A DNA stretch of 64,000 nucleotides from Haladaptatus caseinilyticus (GTDB taxonomy: Archaea; Halobacteriota; Halobacteria; Halobacteriales; Haladaptataceae), in contig NZ_CP111036.1 of assembly GCF_026248685.1 (NCBI RefSeq), positions 310,001-374,000 of the forward strand, read 5' to 3'. A program made the translations under genes and the position numbers. The notes under the pieces are model-generated. The model made no database searches. It was not told the DNA's origin and saw nothing but the letters and a program-made list of their open reading frames with translations. Shown here piece after piece: positions 43,503 through 52,487 of the stretch (positions are counted from its first letter, which is position 1; the number at the start of each line of letters is the position of its first letter).

Positions 43503-44989
43503 AAATGGAGCGACGAACGACGACGGAACGACGAACTCGCATGAAGCGACGAACCCTGTTGAAATCGGTCAGTGCCGGAGTCGGTATGAGTGCGGTTTTC
43601 GGCGGTTCGGCCGGCGCGGCACCGGGTTCGTATACGACCGAATCCTACGACGATCGAACGTACACGAAGTACATCCCAACCGGTGCGGGCGGGTCCGCGA
43701 TTCCCCTCGTCGTAATGCTTCACGGCTGTACGCAGAATCCGGACCAGTTCAAAGACGAGACGAAAATGAACGAGGTTGCCGAGCGCGATACGTTCGCGGT
43801 CATCTATCCCGACCAGACGTCGAGCGCCAACGCGAACGAATGTTGGAACTGGTTTCAGGACCAACACACGACGCGTGGAAGCGGCGAAGCCGCGCTCATC
43901 ACCGGGATGGCACAAAACGTGATGTCGAATCATTCGATCGACGAAAACCGGGTGTACGTCGCGGGACTCTCCGCGGGCGCAGCGATGGTGCCGAATCTGT
44001 TGGCAGCCTACCCGGACGTGTTTGCCGCAGGTGGGATTCACTCCGGTCTGGAATACGACGCCGCCGAGAACGTGAGCGGTGCGAACACGGCGATGACCCA
44101 GGGCGGCCCCGACCCACAACAGCAAGGTACCGAAGCATATCAGGCGATGGAATCGAACGGCGTCACGGACACGGTACCGACCGTCGTCTTCCACGGAACG
44201 GACGACTACACCGTCTACCCGAAAAACGGCCATCAAGCCACGGAACAAGCCACACAGACGAACGACCTCGCGGCGGACGGTGTTGACGACGAAAGCACGG
44301 ATTACACCGCCGACGTGACGACGAACGGCCAGTCCGAGTCGTTCAGCTACACCGTCTCGGAGTATCACGACGGGAGCGGCACGACCGTCGTCGAGAAGTG
44401 GATGATCGACGGAATGGGCCACGCATGGTCGGGCGGCGCACAGGGCGGTGCGTACACCGCACCCGGCGGCCCGGATGCGAGCCAACTCATCTGGGACTTC
44501 TTCGCCGACCACCCCCGTGATGGGTCCGGCGGAGGCGGCGACAATAGCGCACCGACGGCCAGCGCTAGCGCAACCCCGAGTACCACCACAACCGGCGAGT
44601 CGGTGACCTTCGATGGAAGCGGGTCGGCCGACTCCGACGGGTCGATAGCGAGTTGCGAGTGGGCGTTCGGCGACGGTTCGACCGGGAGCGGGGAAACGGT
44701 CAGTCACGCATACGATTCGGAAGGCGAGTTCACGGCGACGCTCACCGTCACCGACGACGACGGAACCACCGATACCGATTCGGTGACGGTCACGGTCGGC
44801 GATGGATTTTCGGGCTATTGCGGATCGGCGACCAATTACGACCACGGCACCGCTGGCCGAGCGTATCAGGACACCTCGACCGGGGCGTACTACGCCGTCG
44901 GATCGGACGACTATCTCGGGTACCCTGCTTACACGAGCACGCTGAAGGAGACGTCGGAAGGGTACTTCGAAACAGTCAGTTCGTGCTAG
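43499..44989 (+). CDS. secreted PHB depolymerase-type esterase with PKD and C-terminal binding domain
   Basis: A 496-residue Tat-exported esterase (RRTLLKSVSAGVGMSA). VMLHGCTQNPDQF, GLSAGAAM near residue 158, FHGTDDYTV and GMGHAWSGG give the same triad as the gene before. A PKD domain follows (about residues 350-436, WAFGDGSTGSG), then a 55-residue Cys-bounded domain starting YCGSATNYDHGTAGRAYQ, like the substrate-binding domain of bacterial PHB depolymerases. The ATG overlaps the previous stop (ATGA). A later ATG at 43541 is also a good Tat start. Confidence 0.92.
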   Translation: MKMERRTTTERRTRMKRRTLLKSVSAGVGMSAVFGGSAGAAPGSYTTESYDDRTYTKYIPTGAGGSAIPLVVMLHGCTQNPDQFKDETKMNEVAERDTFAVIYPDQTSSANANECWNWFQDQHTTRGSGEAALITGMAQNVMSNHSIDENRVYVAGLSAGAAMVPNLLAAYPDVFAAGGIHSGLEYDAAENVSGANTAMTQGGPDPQQQGTEAYQAMESNGVTDTVPTVVFHGTDDYTVYPKNGHQATEQATQTNDLAADGVDDESTDYTADVTTNGQSESFSYTVSEYHDGSGTTVVEKWMIDGMGHAWSGGAQGGAYTAPGGPDASQLIWDFFADHPRDGSGGGGDNSAPTASASATPSTTTTGESVTFDGSGSADSDGSIASCEWAFGDGSTGSGETVSHAYDSEGEFTATLTVTDDDGTTDTDSVTVTVGDGFSGYCGSATNYDHGTAGRAYQDTSTGAYYAVGSDDYLGYPAYTSTLKETSEGYFETVSSC

Positions 44990-45206
44990 CAGGTCGGGTT
45001 GCGTTTTGTGGCTGTGATTCCGTTCTTGGATCCCGTGAGAATCGCCACGAATCCCGGCCCTTGGCTGGTGCTAATCGGAACCATCCCTCACTGGACGGGT
45101 ACGATCGCCAACGAATGGCGCGGAGACGAACAACCCCGCGAGCAAAGCCATTCGGACGCCATCCGAGAGCGCAAGTCGTTTTTTCCACCCCCACCAACAC
45201 CAACGC

Positions 45207-46475
45207 ATGAACACGAAGGATATCGCGGACCTCGGGCCGGACGAGCGCCGCGCGCTGTTCGACCGAGATGCCGGAATCGAGAGCATCCGGAGCGACGTGC
45301 GCGACATTATCGAACGAGTGCGCGACGAGGGCGACGTCGCGGTTCGGGAGTTCAGCCGTGAGTTCGACGACGTGGAAGTCGGGAACATCGACATCACGGA
45401 CGAAGCCGAACGTGCATACGAAGAAATCGATGCGGACGTGCGCGAGGCGATCGAGGACGCTGCCGACAACATCCGCGAGTTCCACGAGGCTCAGCTACCG
45501 GACGACTGGCGCGAGACGTTCGACGGGCGGGAGCTCGGCCGCCGATTCCGACCCATCGAGCGCGTCGGCGTGTACGCGCCGGGTGGCACCGCTGCCTATC
45601 CCTCCAGCGCGTTGATGGGCGTCATCCCCGCAAAAGTCGCCGGTGTAGAGCAGGTCGCGGTGGCCACGCCGCCCGGCGACCCACAAAATACGATCACGCT
45701 GGCAGCGATTCACGCCGCGGGTGCAGACCGAGTGTATCGCGTCGGCGGCGCACAGGCCATCGGCGCGATGGCGTATGGTACGGAGCAAATCGACCGTGTT
45801 CAGAAGGTCGTCGGCCCCGGAAACCGATGGGTGACGGCGGCGAAGGCAGAAGTACAGGGAGAGGTGGCAATCGACTTCCTCGCCGGGCCAAGCGAACTGC
45901 TCGTCCTCGCGGACGACTCGGCCGACCCGAGATACGTCGCCAGCGACATGATTGCGCAGGCCGAACACGACGAGAACGCATCAGCGGTCACCGTAACCGA
46001 CGACGCCGCGTTCGCCGAAGCAGTCGTCGAGGAAATCGACCAACAAACGGGCGAACGAGAACGTAAAGACGTGATTCGGGCCGCGCTCGACAACGACGCG
46101 AGTGGCGTATTCGTCGCTCGGTCCATGAGCGAGGGACTCCTCTTCGCGGAGGAGTACGCCGCGGAGCACCTCTCGATCCAGGTCGAAAACGACGAGGAGC
46201 TACTGAACCGAATCGAGAGCGCAGGAAGCGTCTTTTTGGGACCCTACACACCTGTCGCGGCGGGTGATTATGCGTCGGGAACGAACCACGTACTGCCGAC
46301 GACCGGACTGGCGAAAATCACGGGGGGTCTGTCCGTCGATACTTTCGTCCGCTCGACCACGGTTCAGCGATTGGACGAGGGTGCACTGGACTCCCTCTCC
46401 GGGACGATTACCACACTCGCGGAGGCAGAAGGGTTGGAAGCACACGCTGAAAGCGTTCGAAAGCGGTTCGAGTAG
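45207..46475 (+). CDS. hisD: histidinol dehydrogenase
   Basis: A 422-residue enzyme for the last two oxidation steps of histidine synthesis. Recognised blocks are VGVYAPGGTAAYPSSALMGVIPAKVAGV, VVGPGNRWVTAAKAEVQG, DFLAGPSELLVLADDSADPRYVASDMIAQAEHDENA (metal and catalytic His) and NHVLPTTGLAKITGGLSV. Length is standard. It is monocistronic, not in a his cluster. Confidence 0.97.
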   Translation: MNTKDIADLGPDERRALFDRDAGIESIRSDVRDIIERVRDEGDVAVREFSREFDDVEVGNIDITDEAERAYEEIDADVREAIEDAADNIREFHEAQLPDDWRETFDGRELGRRFRPIERVGVYAPGGTAAYPSSALMGVIPAKVAGVEQVAVATPPGDPQNTITLAAIHAAGADRVYRVGGAQAIGAMAYGTEQIDRVQKVVGPGNRWVTAAKAEVQGEVAIDFLAGPSELLVLADDSADPRYVASDMIAQAEHDENASAVTVTDDAAFAEAVVEEIDQQTGERERKDVIRAALDNDASGVFVARSMSEGLLFAEEYAAEHLSIQVENDEELLNRIESAGSVFLGPYTPVAAGDYASGTNHVLPTTGLAKITGGLSVDTFVRSTTVQRLDEGALDSLSGTITTLAEAEGLEAHAESVRKRFE

Positions 46476-46560
46476 CGTCGTCGAGAAAAACCCGACTCGG
46501 CGAGCAGCTCGCCGTACTGTTTTACGGTTCCAGTCCGTAGTTCGTGCTCACTGGAGAGCG

Positions 46561-47214
46561 ATGGACTTCATAGCCGAGTTCGACATCTCCACGCCGATAC
46601 TCAGAGAAACCAGAAACGCGGTTCCCGGATTAGTCGTCGATGTAGAGGATTTGCAACTTCGGTCCGGAAAATCCCCGATTCTCGTCTGCTGGGTCGAATG
46701 TGACGATTTCGAAATCATCGACGAAATGCTGCCGACCGACCCGACCGTCGAGGGGTTCGAAATCCTCGCGACGAGCAACGACCGGCGACTCTATCGCGTT
46801 GCGCTCTCCGAAGAGGGCGAAGCGTCCCTGGTCTATCCCGCGGCGATAGAGTACGGAATCACGTTTCTCGAAGTGAAAGTAATCGACGGAAACACGCACA
46901 TCAGCGCCCGAATACCGGACCGGGGCGTTCTGAGTTCGTTCCGCAAATCGATGGAGGAGCGGGACGTTTCGTTTCGCCTCAAACGCATCTATCGCACGGA
47001 CGACGCCGACGACACTGCCTACGGGGTCACCGACCGACAGCGAGAGATACTACTCTACGCCGCGGAAAACGGGTTTTTCGAGATACCGCGAAAAATCACG
47101 CTCGGCGAGATCGCGGCGGAGTTCGACATCTCCGACCAAGCCGCTTCGACGCTCTGCCGGCGGGGGCTAACCAACCTCCTCGACCACACTTTGGCATCCC
47201 CCTCGAATACTTAA
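46561..47214 (+). CDS. bacterio-opsin activator-type HTH regulator
   Basis: A 217-residue protein with an N-terminal Bat-type sensor region (MDFIAEFDISTPILRETRN, FEIIDEMLPTDPTVEGFEIL) and C-terminal HTH_10 domain (YGVTDRQREILLYAAENGFFEIPRKITLGEIAAEFDISDQAASTLCRRGL). It is close in plan to the one at 5184. It starts at ATG 46561. A HalOD1 gene follows 60 bases later. Confidence 0.9.
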   Translation: MDFIAEFDISTPILRETRNAVPGLVVDVEDLQLRSGKSPILVCWVECDDFEIIDEMLPTDPTVEGFEILATSNDRRLYRVALSEEGEASLVYPAAIEYGITFLEVKVIDGNTHISARIPDRGVLSSFRKSMEERDVSFRLKRIYRTDDADDTAYGVTDRQREILLYAAENGFFEIPRKITLGEIAAEFDISDQAASTLCRRGLTNLLDHTLASPSNT

Positions 47215-47274
47215 AACATTGAATAGCCAACGAAAGGCGATACCCCAATCAGCCCGCTACGTCAGAGCGAACAG

Positions 47275-47610
47275 ATGTCCCCCAAAGCAACGACACCGAA
47301 CGACCCCCGGAACGAACAGTTCCGGTATCAGCGAGCGCAGAACGAGGCACCGAGTGAAGCGGTCCTCTCCGCGGTCTCCGAAGTCTCCAACCGAAACGTC
47401 ATTCCTCGTTCGACGGATGCCGACGGTGATTCCTTGGAACCGCTCTATCACGCCATCGATCCGGACGCACTGAACGCGCTGTTCACCTCGTCAGAGAACG
47501 ACACTGACAGTTCTGGAAGCGTGACGTTCACCTACTGTGGCTACGAAGTGACCGTCGAAAGGACGGGAACGATACTGGTCTCGGATCCGTCGACCCACGA
47601 CGGACTCTGA
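47275..47610 (+). CDS. HalOD1 output-domain protein
   Basis: A 111-residue protein: a variable N-terminus, then the HalOD1 domain EPLYHAIDPDALNALFTSSEND and VTFTYCGYEVTVERTGTILV. HalOD1 is a haloarchaeal signalling output domain, usually found alone or on histidine kinases. It follows the bacterio-opsin activator gene on the same strand and may be part of the same response. Confidence 0.9.
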   Translation: MSPKATTPNDPRNEQFRYQRAQNEAPSEAVLSAVSEVSNRNVIPRSTDADGDSLEPLYHAIDPDALNALFTSSENDTDSSGSVTFTYCGYEVTVERTGTILVSDPSTHDGL

Positions 47611-47622
47611 TCCACGCGACTA

Positions 47623-47628
47623 TTTTTT
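47623..47628 (+). terminator. T-tract terminator after the HalOD1 gene
   Basis: Six consecutive T just 13 bases after the stop of the HalOD1 gene, in a short gap with the convergent aminotransferase, fit an archaeal intrinsic terminator. Confidence 0.4.
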
Positions 47629-47639
47629 GCCGACTGGTC

Positions 47640-48824
47640 TTACTGACCGAGTGCTTCGCTCGTCGCCGACAATCCGGCCTCCACATCGACGTCGGCACCC
47701 TGTTTTCGCAGTGCATCGCCGAACGCACTCACGAGATAGGAGACCGTTTCTGGCCGTGCGGAGTAGCCCATGCAACCGATTCGGAATATTTCGCCGTCCA
47801 AGTCGCCGAGTCCGGTCGCTATTTCGAGGTCGTACTGCTTCAGCAGGTAGTCCGTCACGTCGGTGTCGGTGACCCCCGCGGGCACACGAACCGCGTTGAG
47901 ACTGGGCAACCAGTAATCGTCGGGCGCGTTCATTTCGATGCCCATCGCTTCGACGCCCGCTTTGAGCGCACCTGCCATCTCGCGGTGACGCTCCCACCGT
48001 GCCTCGATTCCCTCCTCGGCGACAAGCCTGAGCGCCTCGCGAAGCGCGTAGACGTTCGTAATTGGTGCCGTGTGATGATAGGCCCGCTCGTCGCCCCAGT
48101 AGCCTTCGAGTAAACTAAGGTCGAGATACCAGGATCGGGTAGGGTCATCGCGCGAGAGGACTTTTTCCATCGCGCGGTCGTTGAGCGTCAGCGGACTCGC
48201 ACCCGGCGGGCAGGAAAGACATTTCTGAGGCCCGGAGTAGGCCACGTCGATCTCCCATTCGTCAACCCGCAGTTCGACACCACCGAGGGAGGTCACACAG
48301 TCTGCGACGACGAGCGCATCGTGGTCGTGAGCGATGCTGGTCAGTTCGGAAACGTCGGGTTGAAGCACCCCGGTACTCGTCTCGGCGTGGACGAATCCGA
48401 ACACGTCCGGGTCGTGTTCCTCGAACGCGGCTTCGACGTCTATCGGGTCGAGCGGTTCTCCCCACGGAGCGTCGACGTGAACGACGTTTCCACCTGCTCG
48501 GGTCACCATCGATTCCATGCGCCCGCCGAAGTAACCGTTCGTCGGAACCAGCATCGTGTCTCCGGGTTCGACGAGGTTACCGATCGCGGCTTCCATCGAG
48601 GCCGACCCCGTGCCGGATACCGGAATTGTCCACTTATTATCGGTTCTGAAGGTGTATCGGAGCAGGTCTTGCACGTCGTTCATTACCTCGATAAACGACG
48701 GATCTAAATGGCCGACCAACGGCGTGCTCATCGCTCGAAGTACGCGGGGATGTACTTCGCTCGGGCCGGGTCCCATCAGCGTTCTGTCGGGTGGTGTCAG
48801 TTCGTCTACCGTGGGCTTTTCCAT
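47640..48824 (-). CDS. class V aminotransferase (alanine-glyoxylate/serine-pyruvate type)
   Basis: A 394-residue PLP enzyme. The start MEKPTVDELTPPDRTLMGPGPSEVHPRVL is typical. VSGTGSASMEAAIGNL, VADCVTSLGGVEL (Asp for pyridine N) and YSGPQKCLSCPPGASPLTL, with the Schiff-base lysine in PQKC, follow. The family transaminates alanine or serine with glyoxylate or pyruvate. The start at 48824 is chosen over an upstream ATG 15 bases earlier. Confidence 0.94.
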   Translation of the reverse strand: MEKPTVDELTPPDRTLMGPGPSEVHPRVLRAMSTPLVGHLDPSFIEVMNDVQDLLRYTFRTDNKWTIPVSGTGSASMEAAIGNLVEPGDTMLVPTNGYFGGRMESMVTRAGGNVVHVDAPWGEPLDPIDVEAAFEEHDPDVFGFVHAETSTGVLQPDVSELTSIAHDHDALVVADCVTSLGGVELRVDEWEIDVAYSGPQKCLSCPPGASPLTLNDRAMEKVLSRDDPTRSWYLDLSLLEGYWGDERAYHHTAPITNVYALREALRLVAEEGIEARWERHREMAGALKAGVEAMGIEMNAPDDYWLPSLNAVRVPAGVTDTDVTDYLLKQYDLEIATGLGDLDGEIFRIGCMGYSARPETVSYLVSAFGDALRKQGADVDVEAGLSATSEALGQ

Positions 48825-48988
48825 GGGCCACAGTATCACGTGGGGTCACAAAAATCCCGCCTTCCCGGAACCCGATAGCCAACGCGTCGTTGAACCGGAC
48901 AACGTAGCGTTTCTCCAGGCGAACGGTTTCCAAACGGTAGGAAACGGTCTCCCCGGTTTATCCGGGTTATCAGTGTAGGCAAGGATAT

Positions 48989-49005
48989 CCCAGCACGTTG
49001 CTGGG
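48989..49005. promoter_or_regulatory. hairpin in the leader of the DUF326 gene
   Basis: CCCAGCA-CGT-TGCTGGG, a perfect 7-base stem with a 3-base loop, lies 13 bases upstream of the ATG at 49018, followed by GGTGGTGA which could act as a ribosome-binding site. It may be a regulatory hairpin or a protein operator. Confidence 0.45.
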
Positions 49006-49017
49006 TGGTGAAAAACA

Positions 49018-49638
49018 ATGACACGCCAGAGAGACATGCAGCACTCACGAGGACAGATGGAACAACAGTACGGCCAGAGTCAGCAGTACGGTCAACCGCA
49101 ACAACAACGGTATCGCCAACCGCAACAGCAGTATGGCCAACCGCAACAGCAACAGATCGGCCAGCCACAACAGCAGACACAGATGACCGGCGGGCAGCAG
49201 CAGCAGACCGGTCAGGAGCAAATGACACGACAGGTTGGCCAGTTCGACGACCAACTGCCGGGTGAGATGCGAATCGCACTCGAGGACTTCGAGAAGGCCG
49301 CGAAAGTATGTGACTGGTGTGCCGACCAGTGCATCGACGAAGGGCCACAGATGGCCAACTGTATCCGACTCTGTCGCGACGTCGCAGACCTCGGAACGTT
49401 GAACGCGAAGCTCATCGCCCGCGATTCGGTCTTCGGACCGGAACTCGCGGAAGTGTTCGCACGCGCCGCCGAGGAATGTGCGGACGAGTGTATACAGCAT
49501 TCGAACGCGCACTGTCAGGAGTGTGCGTCCGTGCTATCCCGAGCCGTCGATTCGACCTACCGACTGCTAGACGAACTGCAGAGTGGTCAAATCGGAACGC
49601 CCACCCAACAGCAATCGTCACTACAGCAGTCGTTTTAA
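49018..49638 (+). CDS. DUF326 four-helix, cysteine-rich protein with glutamine-rich N-terminus
   Basis: A 206-residue protein. About 34 of the first 75 residues are Gln, in repeats such as QYGQPQQQ and QIGQPQQQ. From about residue 80 a four-helix DUF326 domain follows with nine cysteines in pairs (VCDWC, DQC, NC, LC, EC-x3-C, HC, EC). Related cysteine-rich four-helix proteins (Csp) store copper(I). The Gln codons mix CAA and CAG, so this is selected sequence and not simple repeat slippage. The tail is again Gln-rich. Confidence 0.85.
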   Translation: MTRQRDMQHSRGQMEQQYGQSQQYGQPQQQRYRQPQQQYGQPQQQQIGQPQQQTQMTGGQQQQTGQEQMTRQVGQFDDQLPGEMRIALEDFEKAAKVCDWCADQCIDEGPQMANCIRLCRDVADLGTLNAKLIARDSVFGPELAEVFARAAEECADECIQHSNAHCQECASVLSRAVDSTYRLLDELQSGQIGTPTQQQSSLQQSF

Positions 49639-49645
49639 GGTCGCA

Positions 49646-49651
49646 TTTTTT
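49646..49651 (+). terminator. T-tract terminator after the DUF326 gene
   Basis: Six T starting eight bases after the DUF326 stop codon fit an archaeal T-tract terminator. Confidence 0.4.
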
Positions 49652-49831
49652 AGTAGCAACCGACAGTGAGTACATCGTATCCGGGCGTCCAAGACACGAC
49701 GTGGGTTCTCGAACGATCCGTACAGTCACTCTCACGAGCGATTTCTACGGGTCACCGGGACGGCCTGTTCCGGTAGCGCCACCAATTTTGGGAGAGAAGT
49801 TTATGCTTGCTGAACGCGAAGGGGAACATCC

Positions 49832-50779
49832 ATGATGGTCGGCCACGCCCTGTTAGCCTTTGCGTTAACGGCGCTCGTCGCCCACCGATACTGGCCCACG
49901 GAGCGTGCGCTACTGTTCGGTGTGGTCGCGGGTGCGTTTGCGACGGTTCCCGACGTCGACATGACATACGCAGTAATCGGCCTCGCACAGGCCGGGCTCG
50001 GAAGTGTCTGGACGATGACGGCCGCATTCTGGGGCAGTTCACAGCTCGCCCATCGAGCGGTAACACACTCGCTCGTCGTCGCACTCATCGCCGCTCCGGG
50101 GTTCGTTTTGATTACTGGAGACCGCTCTCGACGAGCGATTGGCACGATTGTCCTCTCGATACTCGTCTGGATTGCGTTCGCGAAAAGCGGCGTCATCGGC
50201 GCAGGAGTCATGTTCATCTTCGTGCTGGTGGGATCCGCAGTCGCACTCGTTGCAGTGCGGCGTACCGACCTCGAACCACGGGCACTGTTGGTCGCAGCGG
50301 CGTTTGGCCTGCTATCGCACCCCTTCGGCGACCTGTTTACCGGCGAACCGCCACAGTTTCTCTACCCGTTCGACACGGTGCTCCTCCACTCTCGGATCGC
50401 TTTGCTTTCCGACCCGACGCTGAACTTGCTCGCCATTTTCGCGTTGGAGCTAACGATGGCGTGGTTCGCCGTGGTGGTATATTTCCACGTTCGGGATGAC
50501 CACCGTCACGACGAACGTCTACTGGGCCACATTCACGGGCGAGCAACGCTTGGCGCAGGGTACGCGCTGGCAGTCGTGTTCCTCCCGGCACCGACGCTGG
50601 ACGTATCGTACCATTTCGTCTTCTCGGTGCTCGCGGTCGGTGCCGTGGGCGTCGGTCCGAAACTGTACCCACTCCAACCGTTCCACGTGGAGCGTGACCC
50701 CAAAACGTGGCTGTGCACAGGAATGGCGGCGGTTACGTTCGCGATACTGGCGTACGCCGGTGCCTACATCACAGCCTAA
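49832..50779 (+). CDS. YdjM/DUF457-type membrane-bound metal-dependent hydrolase
   Basis: A 315-residue protein. The N-terminal MMVGHALLAFALTALVAHRYW has the His seen in YdjM-type proteins; then VPDVDMTYAVIG and LAHRAVTHSLVVALIA supply further Asp and His for a metal site, followed by many helices. Enzymatic function is not established for the family. It starts a three-gene membrane group. Confidence 0.85.
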   Translation: MMVGHALLAFALTALVAHRYWPTERALLFGVVAGAFATVPDVDMTYAVIGLAQAGLGSVWTMTAAFWGSSQLAHRAVTHSLVVALIAAPGFVLITGDRSRRAIGTIVLSILVWIAFAKSGVIGAGVMFIFVLVGSAVALVAVRRTDLEPRALLVAAAFGLLSHPFGDLFTGEPPQFLYPFDTVLLHSRIALLSDPTLNLLAIFALELTMAWFAVVVYFHVRDDHRHDERLLGHIHGRATLGAGYALAVVFLPAPTLDVSYHFVFSVLAVGAVGVGPKLYPLQPFHVERDPKTWLCTGMAAVTFAILAYAGAYITA

Positions 50780-50812
50780 CCTTTCTTACGGGTCGCACAC
50801 TTATCGAGCGAT

Positions 50813-51424
50813 ATGACACAGCGAAGCAGTCGGATGGACGCACTCGTCGAGGACGAGCGCGTCAACGCCGGTCTCGGATGGGTTCTCGTCGTGTTTTTGT
50901 TTGCAGTCGCTGTGGCGAGTCTGCTTCGTGCGGATTTCCTGTGGGCGATATTCACCGGGTTCGTCTTCACACTGGCGGTTATTCCGCCGCTCGCCTACCG
51001 GAATGCAGAGGCCATGCTCCCGTGGGAAGTGTTGCTACTCGCCGCGCTTCCAGTCCTCGGGCGCGCGCTCGCAACGCTCGCGCTCACCACGCGGGTAGCC
51101 ACCTATCTCTCGGTGGCCGCCCTCGCGCTCATCGTCGCCGTCGAACTGCACGTTTTCACGCCCGTTCGAATGACACACTGGTTTGCTATCCTGTTCGTCG
51201 TCATCGCGACGATTGCGACGGCTGGCGTGTTGGCGGTCATCGAATGGTTGTCCGACGTATATCTCGGCACGACGTTCATCAGGAGCGAACAGCTACTCAT
51301 GTGGGATTTCGTCTATGCGACGGTCGTTGGCATCGTCGCTGGCATCGTCTTCGAACTGTACTTCCGGCGGGTCGCACCGGCGCAAGCGCGCCTCCCGAGC
51401 GATCTGCAGGAGCAGATAGAATGA
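50813..51424 (+). CDS. membrane protein, DUF2238-like (first of a pair)
   Basis: A 203-residue protein with about six helices. The segments HVFTPVRMTHWFAILFVVIATIATAGVLAVIEWLSDVYLGTTF and LMWDFVYATVVGIVAGIVFELYF resemble the pattern in YjdF/DUF2238 proteins (an H-x-F, W-E-x-x-D and final D-x-x-x-x-x-x-G). It ends with TGA overlapping the ATG of the next gene. Function unknown. Confidence 0.7.
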   Translation: MTQRSSRMDALVEDERVNAGLGWVLVVFLFAVAVASLLRADFLWAIFTGFVFTLAVIPPLAYRNAEAMLPWEVLLLAALPVLGRALATLALTTRVATYLSVAALALIVAVELHVFTPVRMTHWFAILFVVIATIATAGVLAVIEWLSDVYLGTTFIRSEQLLMWDFVYATVVGIVAGIVFELYFRRVAPAQARLPSDLQEQIE

Positions 51425-52086
51425 GGGTTCGTGAACGGCTCGGGATTTCGAACCGACGGCAGCGTCAGTTGACGCGTGTGATGGAGTTGAGCCTCGTCGG
51501 TATCTTTTTCATCGGATTGTACAAGGGCAACCTCGGAATCATGATCAACTCCGCAGTGGCGTTCGCCATTATGCACATCCCGGCAATCATCGAACGGGAC
51601 TACCAGATTCCGATGGATGCAGGACTCACGCTGTGGATTACGACCGCCGTTTTCTTACACGCGGTGGGTACCCTCGGTCCCTACCAGAACGTCTGGTGGT
51701 GGGACCACGTCACGCACGTCCTGTCGGCGTCACTCGTCGCGGCAGTCGGCTACGCTACGGTTCGGGCGGTAGACGCCCACTACGAGGACGTGTACCTTCC
51801 ACCCCGATTCATGTTCGTCTTCATCCTCATGTTCGTCGTCGCCTTCGGCGTCATCTGGGAGGTCATTGAATTCGGCGTGAGCGGACTGGCGGTCGTCTTC
51901 GGCGGGCGAGCGGTGTTGACGCAGTACGGCCTCGACGACACGATGCTGGACCTCATGTTCGACACGATCGGTGGCCTCATTACGGCGATTTGGGGCACTG
52001 CCTACCTCTCCGACGTCGTTGGAGCCATCAACGACCGTCTCGATAGTAAAATGCGAGTGTCGGAGCACCAGCGACGAGATGACTGA
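51421..52086 (+). CDS. membrane protein, DUF2238/YjdF-like (second of a pair)
   Basis: A 221-residue protein with about five helices. DHVTHVLSASLVAAVGYATVRAVDAHYED, FGVIWEVIEFGVSG and YGLDDTMLDLMFDTIGGLITAIWGTAYL are the motifs typical of YjdF/DUF2238 membrane proteins. Its ATG at 51421 overlaps the previous stop; a much longer in-frame extension to 50707 is antisense-like and rejected. With the gene before it, it may form a two-subunit membrane complex. Confidence 0.75.
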   Translation: MRVRERLGISNRRQRQLTRVMELSLVGIFFIGLYKGNLGIMINSAVAFAIMHIPAIIERDYQIPMDAGLTLWITTAVFLHAVGTLGPYQNVWWWDHVTHVLSASLVAAVGYATVRAVDAHYEDVYLPPRFMFVFILMFVVAFGVIWEVIEFGVSGLAVVFGGRAVLTQYGLDDTMLDLMFDTIGGLITAIWGTAYLSDVVGAINDRLDSKMRVSEHQRRDD

Positions 52087-52153
52087 CCCCCAGCAAACAT
52101 ACCGACGAACGGCCAATGCGACTTTTACCTGAGACGGGAAAACAGCACATGCC

Positions 52154-52354
52154 ATGGTGTTCAAGAAAATCACGCTTATCGGAACGAGTGATGAGAGCTT
52201 CGATGCCGCCGCCGATGATGCCATCGATCGAGCGGAGCGGACGCTCGACAACGTCAAATGGGTCGAAGTGGACCACCTCGGCGTCGAAGTCGCCTCCGTC
52301 GAAGGAAGGGAGTACCAAGCCGAAGTGACGGTTGCGTTCGAACTCGAAGAGTAA
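52154..52354 (+). CDS. dodecin (flavin-binding)
   Basis: A 66-residue dodecin: [39 protein letters not shown]. The tryptophan in [14 protein letters not shown] stacks on flavin. Dodecins form dodecamers that store riboflavin or FMN; the Halobacterium protein is the founding member. Length and start are standard. A T-run (52380-52384) follows the stop. Confidence 0.97.
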   Translation: MVFKKITLIGTSDESFDAAADDAIDRAERTLDNVKWVEVDHLGVEVASVEGREYQAEVTVAFELEE

Positions 52355-52487
52355 GACGGGACCCTGCGGGAAACCTCACTTTTTAGACAACGAGAGGCAG
52401 CCATACAGCGGCCGCTATCCGGAAGACGAGCGTCGAAAAGTGACACCACAGGTTTCGCCCGCGCTGCGAACGATGGTCCCGAGCCGA

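Noticed and set aside
43322..44845. 507-residue minus-strand frame
   Set aside because: Antisense to the esterase genes; His/Arg-rich shadow with no motif.
49080..49200. Gln repeats as a CRISPR or microsatellite
   Set aside because: Units vary in length and mix CAA and CAG in frame inside a gene, so it is coding repeat sequence.
50707..51420. Long upstream extension of the second DUF2238-like gene
   Set aside because: It runs through the preceding membrane gene in a shifted frame and is Arg-rich; the ATG at 51421 with stop overlap is far better.
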